From contig JAFZIX010000063.1 in assembly GCA_017554135.1 (NCBI GenBank), forward strand, positions 1 to 10,696: a stretch of DNA of 10,696 nt. Reading direction: 5' to 3'. The notes beneath the pieces are model-generated. The model was not told the DNA's origin. It made no database searches and worked only from the letters and a program-made list of their open reading frames with translations. Positions 5,951 to 10,696 of the stretch are shown piece by piece. This DNA comes from Bacteroidales bacterium (GTDB lineage: Bacteria > Bacteroidota > Bacteroidia > Bacteroidales > UBA932). A program made the translations under genes and the position numbers. Every line of letters starts with the position of its first letter. The first letter of the stretch is position 1.

Positions 5951-6360
5951 AAATCACCCTTGGTGACATACTCTCCGGCCGGGTGCGGATTGTAGTCCGC
6001 AGAAGGCGTCCGCGGCGCAAGCTGAAGGAAACGCCGGAGGTGGCCGAACTGCGCAAGCAGGCCAAGGCATATCTTCCCGGACGGCTGGCTGAACTGGCCG
6101 CGGAACATGGATTCTCCTACAATCAGGTGCGCATCAAACACAACGTGAGCAACTGGGGCAGTTGCTCCGTCAAAGGCAATATCAACTTGAATCTGAACCT
6201 GATGCGCCTGCCTCAGGATCTGCAGGATTACGTGATGCTCCACGAACTCTGCCACCTCCGCCACATGAACCACGGCCCGAAGTTTCACGCCCTGCTGGAG
6301 AGCGTCTGCCCGGACCACCTGGCCCTCCGCCGCCGTATTAAAGAATATAAACTGATTTAG
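5947..6360 (+). CDS. YgjP-like (DUF45) M48-type zinc metallopeptidase domain protein
   Basis: Protein of 137 residues of the YgjP/DUF45 metal-dependent hydrolase family. The zinc motif is clear: MLHELCHLRHMNHGPKFH with H99, E100 and H103 of HExxH, and H109 as the likely third ligand. NWGSCSVKGNINLNLNLM (about 70-87) is the conserved strand pair preceding it. Full-length YgjP proteins are usually over 200 aa; this one lacks most of the N-terminal part and begins with a very basic segment (RVRIVVRRRRPRRK). The short form appears common in Bacteroidota, so it is not called a pseudogene. It overlaps the rsgA stop as ATGA (5947-5950), implying translational coupling. The cellular substrate is unknown. 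Confidence 0.88.
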   Translation: MKITLGDILSGRVRIVVRRRRPRRKLKETPEVAELRKQAKAYLPGRLAELAAEHGFSYNQVRIKHNVSNWGSCSVKGNINLNLNLMRLPQDLQDYVMLHELCHLRHMNHGPKFHALLESVCPDHLALRRRIKEYKLI

Positions 6361-6374
6361 TTCCTGTCAGGAAC
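6360..6374. other. Short perfect dyad GTTCCTGTCAGGAAC after the YgjP-like gene
   Basis: Seven-base arms around a single central base, starting on the last base of the stop codon. It could form a short RNA stem (6 bp with a 3-nt loop) and serve as a weak terminator-like or processing structure, but no T-run follows, so intrinsic termination is doubtful. Alternatively it is a protein-binding dyad. Confidence 0.3.
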
Positions 6375-6394
6375 CAAATGCCGGGGATGCTAAG

Positions 6395-6410
6395 TAAACA
6401 GATTTGTTTA
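6395..6410. promoter_or_regulatory. Operator-like dyad TAAACA-GATT-TGTTTA over the -33 element
   Basis: Perfect 6-bp inverted repeat with a 4-bp centre; beyond one mismatch the arms gain two more matching pairs (6392-6393 with 6412-6413). It covers the TTTG -33 element (6403-6406) of the HTH/AbiEii operon, the position expected for autorepression by a dimeric HTH antitoxin. The role is inferred from position and symmetry. Confidence 0.45.
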
Positions 6411-6434
6411 TTTGGCAAAAAATGTCTATAATTG
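6403..6434 (+). promoter_or_regulatory. Promoter of the HTH/AbiEii operon (-33 TTTG / -7 TATAATTG)
   Basis: TTTG (6403-6406), a 20-nt spacer and TATAATTG (6427-6434, one mismatch to TAnnTTTG). ATG 6439 follows after 4 nt, implying a leaderless transcript. The spacer holds TTTGGCAAAAAA, close to the TTTGGTAAAA motif of other promoters in this window. Confidence 0.6.
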
Positions 6435-6438
6435 TGCC

Positions 6439-6861
6439 ATGAACATGATAGAATCATATAAGGGTATACCTCCTGGAAAAATAATAGCAAAAAGACTTGC
6501 GAAAAGAGGATTAACCCAGCGGAAACTGGCGACAGAGATAGGTGAGCACTATCAAACCATGAATGCTATCATCATGGGTACCAGGCATTTGACAATCGGT
6601 CAGTCGCTAAAGATGGATAAGGCTCTGGGTTTTCCGGAAGGTTTCTTTGCCGTTATACAAACTTACTATCAGATTGCGTTAGCAAAACGGAATAAGATGG
6701 AGGTGAATAGTGTTCCAGTGATAAGGAAGAGCGTTTTTTGGGACATAGATACGGCAAAACTTGATTGGAGTTTGAACAAAGATTTTATTGTCTCCCGTGT
6801 TAATCAGCGGGGTAGCAAAGAAGAAATAGAAGAGGTAAGAAACTATTATGCAAACCGGTAA
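6439..6861 (+). CDS. HigA-like XRE-family HTH protein with DUF6922-like tail, probable antitoxin
   Basis: Protein of 140 residues. Residues 10-80 form a HigA/XRE-type helix-turn-helix: PPGKIIAKRLAKRGLTQRKL, ATEIGEHYQTMNAIIMGTRH, then a helix ending in the GFPEGFF motif common in HigA-like antidotes. After a linker, 92-137 contain VIRKSVFWDIDTAKLDW and KDFIVSRVNQRGSKEEIEEV, which resemble from memory the small DUF6922 proteins found beside AbiEii genes in Bacteroidota. Likely DNA-binding repressor and antidote of the downstream AbiEii protein, whose start it overlaps by 14 nt. ATG 6439 is chosen because the -7 element ends 4 nt before it; ATG 6445 is an alternative. Base composition is visibly AT-richer than the neighbours (24 G/C in 60 bases at 6661-6720), which suggests transfer. 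Confidence 0.78.
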   Translation: MNMIESYKGIPPGKIIAKRLAKRGLTQRKLATEIGEHYQTMNAIIMGTRHLTIGQSLKMDKALGFPEGFFAVIQTYYQIALAKRNKMEVNSVPVIRKSVFWDIDTAKLDWSLNKDFIVSRVNQRGSKEEIEEVRNYYANR

Positions 6862-7510
6862 CACACTTCACTATGAGACTGTTTCGCCACTGCTCATCAA
6901 TTCACTGAGGAAATTGATGGAGGCTGAAGCCTTCAGGCCGTTCCGGCTTGTGGGTGGAACTAATTTGAGCCTTCAATTTGGGCATAGGATATCAGACGAT
7001 ATTGATTTATTCACAGACGCACCGTATGGATCTTTGGATTTCTCATTGTTTGAAAGGTATCTGGAGATGACATTCCCATTTGTAGAGACCCCTTCCACTT
7101 CTGATGTTGTTGGGTTTGGGAAGATGTATTACATCGGTCTAAATACAAATTACGAAGTCAAGTTGGATTTGATGTATACAGATGAGTTCTTTTCCCCGGC
7201 CCCTGTAATCGACGGGATACGTTTCGCTTCGCCGGATCAAGTCGTCGCCATGAAGATGCAGGCCATAGCGACAGGAGGAAGGAAAAAGGATTGGTGGGAT
7301 ATCCATATGCTGCTGGATTACTATACACTAAATGAAATGTTAGACTTGCATAAGCGTTGGCAGCCGTGGACACACGATAGAAAACAACTACTTGAAGCAT
7401 TAACGGATTTCTCGGTTGCGAATAATCAGCCGGATCCCAAGTGTTTGTTGGGTAAAGATTGGGACTTCATCAAGATTGATATTATTGAGGCAGTTGAAGA
7501 GTGCCTTTAA
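6848..7510 (+). CDS. AbiEii/AbiGii-family nucleotidyltransferase, probable toxin
   Basis: DNA polymerase beta-like nucleotidyltransferase of the AbiEii/MenT type, 220 aa. Catalytic motif I is FRLVGGTNLSLQFGHRISDD (32-51) continuing IDLF, with the GG-T/S pair and the metal ligands D51 and D53. EVKLDLMY (103-110) gives the third acidic position, D107. SPDQVVAMKMQAIATGGRKK (128-147) followed by DWWDIHMLLDYY carries the family's conserved Lys and D148/D151. Known relatives act as type IV toxins or abortive-infection effectors, some by adding nucleotides to tRNA; the target here is not predictable. Shorter than classical AbiEii (about 300 aa), lacking much of the C-terminal domain, but this short form is frequent in Bacteroidota. 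Translationally coupled to the HTH gene by a 14-nt overlap. Confidence 0.88.
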   Translation: MQTGNTLHYETVSPLLINSLRKLMEAEAFRPFRLVGGTNLSLQFGHRISDDIDLFTDAPYGSLDFSLFERYLEMTFPFVETPSTSDVVGFGKMYYIGLNTNYEVKLDLMYTDEFFSPAPVIDGIRFASPDQVVAMKMQAIATGGRKKDWWDIHMLLDYYTLNEMLDLHKRWQPWTHDRKQLLEALTDFSVANNQPDPKCLLGKDWDFIKIDIIEAVEECL

Positions 7511-7524
7511 GTAATGAAAAACAG

Positions 7525-7532
7525 TATCTTTG
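7525..7532 (+). promoter_or_regulatory. -7 promoter element TATCTTTG of the U32/S41 operon
   Basis: Exact match to TAnnTTTG, 5 nt before ATG 7538. No clear -33 element at 19-21 nt. It shows that the U32 gene can be transcribed independently of the AbiEii gene ending at 7510, and argues against the in-frame ATG at 7514 as start. Confidence 0.6.
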
Positions 7533-7537
7533 TGCAA

Positions 7538-8791
7538 ATGGACAGAAAGGAACTGGAAATAATGGCGCCGGCGGGTAATTTCGAATGCCTGCGTGCGGCC
7601 ATAGAGGGTGGAGCGGACTCCGTATATTTCGGGGTGGGCCGTCTGAACATGCGCTCCCACTCCGCCAACAACTTCGATCCGGCGGACCTCAAAGAAGTAG
7701 TAAAAATCTGCCGCGAGGCCGGCGTCAAAAGTTATCTCACCCTCAATATCTGCCTTTATCCGGAGGATCTCCCCGCCATGCGCGAAGCCCTTGACAAGGC
7801 CAAGGAGGCCGGAGTCAGCGCCATCATCGCGGCGGACATGGCAGTCATCAACTACTGCCGGCAGATAGGCCTGCAGGTGCACATCTCCACCCAACTCAAT
7901 GTTTCCAACCTTGAAGCCCTGAAGTTCTACGCCCAGTTCGCCGACGTGGTGGTGCTGGCCCGCGAACTCAACCTCGACCAGGTGCGCAGCATCCACGACG
8001 GCATCCTCCGCGAGCAGATAAAAGGCCCTTTCGGGCAACTCGTGCGGATAGAAATGTTCGCCCACGGCGCCCTCTGCATGGCCGTCTCCGGTAAATGCTA
8101 CCTCAGCCTGCACACCGCCGGCCAGTCCGCCAACCGCGGAGAATGCATACAAATCTGCCGCCGCGGCTACGGAGTCACCGACCTCGAAACCGGCAACGAA
8201 CTCAACATCGACAACAAGTACATAATGTCCCCCAAGGACCTCTGCACCATAGAGTTCATGGGCCGCATCATAGAATCCGGGGTGAAAGTTTTCAAGATAG
8301 AGGGCCGCGCCCGCAGCGCTGAATACGTGAAGCGCACGGCCCAGTGCTACCGCGAGGCGGCGGATGCGGTCTGCGACGGAACCTACACTCCCAAAAAGGC
8401 CGCCGAACTAAAAGCCCGCCTGGCGGAAGTCGTCAACCGCGGATTCTGGGACGGCTACTACCAGGGCGCGCGCCTAGGCCAGTGGAGTGACGTTTACGGC
8501 TCCCAGGCCACCAGGCGCAAGGTCTATGCGGGCAAGGTGACCAACTGGTTCGACCGTATCAACGTGGCGGAGGTGCTGGTGGAAAGCGCCCCTATCCCCG
8601 CGGGAGCGGACCTCATGGTCATAGGCACTACCACCGGCGTGATAGAGTTCCGGGCGGATGACATCCGCGTCAACCTCGAACCTGCCGCCGAGGCTCCGAA
8701 GGGCTGCCGCTGCTCCATCAAGAGCCCGGAGAAACTGCGCCGAGGCGACAAGGTCTACCTCTGGGAGGAAGTGGAACGGATTATGCAGTAG
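7538..8791 (+). CDS. U32 family protein (TrhP/YegQ-YrrO-like, probable tRNA uridine hydroxylation)
   Basis: Protein of 417 residues of the U32 'peptidase' family, whose characterised members are iron-sulfur RNA or quinone hydroxylases rather than proteases. The N-terminal TIM-barrel part begins LEIMAPAGNFECLRAAIEGG and continues ADSVYFGVGRLNMR. The U32 signature EMFAHGALCMAVSGKCYLS is followed by ANRGECIQICRRGYG, giving four cysteines C180, C187, C203 and C207 that in relatives bind a [4Fe-4S] cluster. FKIEGRARSAEYVKRTAQCY is also typical, and a C-terminal beta-barrel-like region (about 330-417) follows. By similarity to TrhP/YegQ the likely role is prephenate-dependent hydroxylation of U34 in tRNA, but RlhA- or UbiU-type roles cannot be excluded. 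First gene of an operon with the S41 peptidase, 12 nt apart. Confidence 0.9.
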   Translation: MDRKELEIMAPAGNFECLRAAIEGGADSVYFGVGRLNMRSHSANNFDPADLKEVVKICREAGVKSYLTLNICLYPEDLPAMREALDKAKEAGVSAIIAADMAVINYCRQIGLQVHISTQLNVSNLEALKFYAQFADVVVLARELNLDQVRSIHDGILREQIKGPFGQLVRIEMFAHGALCMAVSGKCYLSLHTAGQSANRGECIQICRRGYGVTDLETGNELNIDNKYIMSPKDLCTIEFMGRIIESGVKVFKIEGRARSAEYVKRTAQCYREAADAVCDGTYTPKKAAELKARLAEVVNRGFWDGYYQGARLGQWSDVYGSQATRRKVYAGKVTNWFDRINVAEVLVESAPIPAGADLMVIGTTTGVIEFRADDIRVNLEPAAEAPKGCRCSIKSPEKLRRGDKVYLWEEVERIMQ

Positions 8792-8803
8792 AAACGCACG
8801 ATT

Positions 8804-10411
8804 ATGAAGAAGATTACCATCATATTGCTGGCGTTGCTGGCCCTCGCGTTGCAGGCCGGCGCGCAGTCCAAACTGTTCCGTCTGGGGCAGACGGTGGAGA
8901 TCCACACCGCCATCCTGCAGGAACTCAACCGCAGTTATGTGGATTCCCTGCCCATCGGCCGCATGACCCAGGCCGGCATCGACGCGATGCTGGAAACGCT
9001 CGACCCCTACACCATCTATGTGCCGGAGGAGGAGAACGAGAATTTCGAGATGATGATAGGCAAGACCTACGGCGGCATCGGCGCAATCATCTACAAGCCC
9101 AAGAAGGAGGAGCCGGTAATCATCAACGAGCCCTACGCGAACTCGCCCGCAGCAAAGGCCGGCCTGCAGTGCGGGGACCAGATCCTGGAAATCGACGGCA
9201 AGACCACCATCGGCCTCACCGCTTCCGAAAGCAGCGAAAGGATGAAGGGCAAGCCCGGCACACAGGTGGTATTCAACGTCCGCAAAGTGCGCACGGGGGA
9301 GATCAAGGACATCACCATCACCCGCGAAAAAATCCATATTCCCGACATCGGCTATGCCCATCTGCTGGACGGCACCAAGACCGGATACATCCTTATCAGC
9401 GGCTTCACCGAGGGCCTTGGGGAAGACTTCCGCGCCAAGGTGAAGGAACTCAAGAAGCAGGGGATGGACAAACTTGTGATCGACCTCCGCGGCAACGGCG
9501 GCGGCCTGATGAACGAGGCGGTGAATATAGTCTCTGCCTTCGTGCCCAAAGGCTCGCTGGTGGTAAGTTCGAAGGGGAATGCGCTGGTGGGCGAGCAGAA
9601 GTTCAGCACCACCAAGGACCCGATCGACCTTGAACTGCCGCTGGTGGTGATGGTGGATTCAGGGTCCGCATCCGCCTCGGAGATTGTCTCCGGCGCCCTG
9701 CAGGACCTCGACCGCGCTACCATCATGGGCATGCGCACCTTTGGGAAGGGTCTGGTGCAGAGCATCCGCCCGCTGCCCTACAATGGCCAGTTGAAGGTGA
9801 CATCCGCCAAATACTATACCCCCTCCGGCCGCTGTGTGCAGGCGATTGACTACGCGCATCGCAACGAGGATGGCAGCGTGGGGCATATCCCGGATTCCCT
9901 TACGCATGAGTTCAAGACCGCCCATGGACGCATAGTCCGGGACGGCGGCGGCATCACCCCGGACGTTGAGATCAAGGGAAAGGAATACAGCCGTCTGGTG
10001 TACTCGCTGGTGGTGAACGGAGTGGTGGAGCAGTATGCTATGGAGTATGTCAAAACCCACGAGAGCATCCCGGCCGCCAAGGACTTCTATTTCACCGACT
10101 TCGACTCGTTCGTGGAGTTCGCCAAAGGCAAGGAGTTCGACTACCGTTCCTCCGCCCGCACCTACTTCGACCAGATGCGCAAGCAACTGGAAAAGGATGA
10201 ACTGGCGGCCACGATGAAGGAGCAACTGGATGCGATGGAAAAGGCCCTGGAGATGGATAAGGAAACCTTCCTCCGCCTTAAGAAAGATGAGATCATCCCC
10301 TTCATCGAGAGGGAGATCGCTATCCGTTATTGGTTCCAGGAAGGCGGCGTGGAGGTGGACCTCCGCTACGACGACGCCCTCCGCCAGGCTTTGGTTAGTC
10401 CGTTGATTTAG
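8804..10411 (+). CDS. S41 family C-terminal processing peptidase (CtpA/Tsp-like), exported
   Basis: Serine protease of 535 residues with an N-terminal signal peptide (MKKITIILLALLALALQAGA, likely cut after A20 or Q21), so it acts in the periplasm. Order: signal, a short N-terminal domain with LDPYTIYVP (66-74), a PDZ domain (about 88-172, with SPAAKAGLQCGDQILEIDGK), then the S41 core with VIDLRGNGGGLMNEAV and DSGSASASEIVSGALQD. The catalytic residues are S290 and K315 of TFGKGLVQ, plus Q319; the 25-residue Ser-Lys spacing equals that of CtpB-type proteases. The C-terminus after about 430 is rich in Lys and Glu and probably helical. Length is normal for Bacteroidota CTPs. Starts at ATG 8804, the only start placing the signal peptide at the N-terminus. 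Confidence 0.95.
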   Translation: MKKITIILLALLALALQAGAQSKLFRLGQTVEIHTAILQELNRSYVDSLPIGRMTQAGIDAMLETLDPYTIYVPEEENENFEMMIGKTYGGIGAIIYKPKKEEPVIINEPYANSPAAKAGLQCGDQILEIDGKTTIGLTASESSERMKGKPGTQVVFNVRKVRTGEIKDITITREKIHIPDIGYAHLLDGTKTGYILISGFTEGLGEDFRAKVKELKKQGMDKLVIDLRGNGGGLMNEAVNIVSAFVPKGSLVVSSKGNALVGEQKFSTTKDPIDLELPLVVMVDSGSASASEIVSGALQDLDRATIMGMRTFGKGLVQSIRPLPYNGQLKVTSAKYYTPSGRCVQAIDYAHRNEDGSVGHIPDSLTHEFKTAHGRIVRDGGGITPDVEIKGKEYSRLVYSLVVNGVVEQYAMEYVKTHESIPAAKDFYFTDFDSFVEFAKGKEFDYRSSARTYFDQMRKQLEKDELAATMKEQLDAMEKALEMDKETFLRLKKDEIIPFIEREIAIRYWFQEGGVEVDLRYDDALRQALVSPLI

Positions 10412-10413
10412 CC

Positions 10414-10441
10414 TGTCATTCCGAACGAAGTGAAGGAATCT
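10414..10441. repeat. Interspersed-repeat-like sequence abutting the rdgB start codon
   Basis: The 28 bases from TGTCATTCC to GGAATCT resemble a short intergenic repeat that, from memory, recurs in many bacterial genomes including Bacteroidota (TCATTC-n-GAACGAAG-n-GAATCT type). ATTCC (10418-10422) and GGAAT (10435-10439) form its outer arms. It fills almost the whole 30-nt gap between the S41 stop and the rdgB ATG, and its AAGGA (10433-10437) is placed like a Shine-Dalgarno, 4 nt before the start. Copy number was not checkable. Confidence 0.55.
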
Positions 10442-10696
10442 ATGAAACTGATTTTTGCCACCGGCAATCCCGGCAAACTCCGCGAAGCCCGCGAAATCCT
10501 CGGCCCCCACGGCATCGAGGTAATATCCCCATACGACCTGGGCCTGACCCCCGAACAGGTGGATGTCGAGGAAACCGGCAGCACCTTTGAGGAGAATGCC
10601 ATCATAAAGGTCCGGCACCTCCGGGACCTTACCGGCATGCCTTGCTTTGCGGATGACAGCGGACTGGTGGTGGATGCCCTTGGAGGCGCCCCCGGC
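10442..10696 (+). CDS. rdgB: RdgB/HAM1 family XTP/dITP diphosphatase, N-terminal part, cut by window edge
   Basis: House-cleaning pyrophosphatase that hydrolyses non-canonical purine triphosphates (ITP, dITP, XTP) to monophosphates and keeps them out of DNA and RNA; cytosolic. The first 85 codons are present (relatives are about 190-200 aa). Motifs: MKLIFATGNPGKLREAREIL (1-20) with the substrate-binding TGN-x2-K (T7 to K12), ETGSTFEENAIIKV (44-57) with its metal-site Glu region, and ADDSGLVVDALGGAPG (70-85) containing the catalytic aspartate of the ADDSG motif. ATG 10442 gives the canonical N-terminus. It follows the S41 gene by 30 nt on the same strand and may be co-transcribed with it. Confidence 0.95.
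   Translation, partial: MKLIFATGNPGKLREAREILGPHGIEVISPYDLGLTPEQVDVEETGSTFEENAIIKVRHLRDLTGMPCFADDSGLVVDALGGAPG

Noticed and set aside
5947..6360. YgjP-like gene as a truncated pseudogene
   Set aside because: It lacks the N-terminal part of long YgjP proteins but has an intact HExxH region, a coupled ATGA start and a clean stop. Short forms seem normal in this group.
8474..9361. Long open frame on the minus strand (295 codons) across the U32/S41 junction
   Set aside because: It lies opposite two strongly supported genes, its protein has no recognisable motif, and it is explained by GC-rich codon bias leaving the antisense frame open. The same applies to minus-strand frames at 7400-8152, 9659-10618, 4071-4742 and 2426-3022.

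Overview
The window looks like ordinary chromosome from a member of Bacteroidota, most likely an uncultured gut-type Bacteroidales. Two things point that way. Several genes are preceded by the Bacteroidota -7 promoter element TAnnTTTG, sometimes with a TTTG -33 element. The protein set also fits: DUF5009 membrane protein, S41 peptidase, U32 protein, DUF1295 protein and a short YgjP-like metallopeptidase. Most genes are GC-rich (one 60-base line of the U32 gene counts to 37 G/C by hand). No tRNA, rRNA, CRISPR array, transposase or phage gene was seen, and there is no gene-free stretch above 300 bases.

Layout. (1) Positions 1-1190, minus strand: a DUF1295 membrane protein followed, in the same frame and separated only by its stop codon, by the start of a MATE-family exporter that runs off the left edge. 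(2) Positions 1191-1426: a divergent intergenic region holding a 103-bp imperfect palindrome between two divergent promoter candidates. (3) Positions 1427-2806, plus strand: a compact operon of a YkvA/DUF1232 protein, a GreA/GreB-family factor (closer to GreB) and an ICMT-like membrane methyltransferase. (4) Positions 2803-3924, minus strand: a DUF5009/HGSNAT-like membrane protein whose stop codon overlaps that of the methyltransferase. (5) Positions 3993-6360, plus strand: an operon of a polyprenyl diphosphate synthase, RsgA and a YgjP/DUF45 metallopeptidase. (6) Positions 6361-7510: an AT-richer cassette of a HigA-like HTH protein and an AbiEii-family nucleotidyltransferase, with its own promoter and a dyad in it, read as a toxin-antitoxin or abortive-infection module. 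(7) Positions 7538 to the right edge, plus strand: a U32-family protein, an S41 peptidase with a signal peptide, and the start of rdgB, whose start codon abuts a short repeat-like sequence.

How the genes work together: most are unlinked housekeeping functions (isoprenoid chain synthesis, ribosome maturation, transcript cleavage, nucleotide-pool cleaning, envelope proteolysis, probable tRNA modification). The only self-contained accessory system is the HTH/AbiEii pair. I found no clearly new multi-gene system. The observations most worth a second look are: the fused antitoxin with a DUF6922-like tail and its operator-like dyad; the long palindrome whose four motif copies lie 30-32 bp apart and recur in other promoters; four genes whose -7 element sits only 4-6 nt before the ATG, implying leaderless mRNAs; and a palindrome that appears to have been inserted in frame into rsgA.
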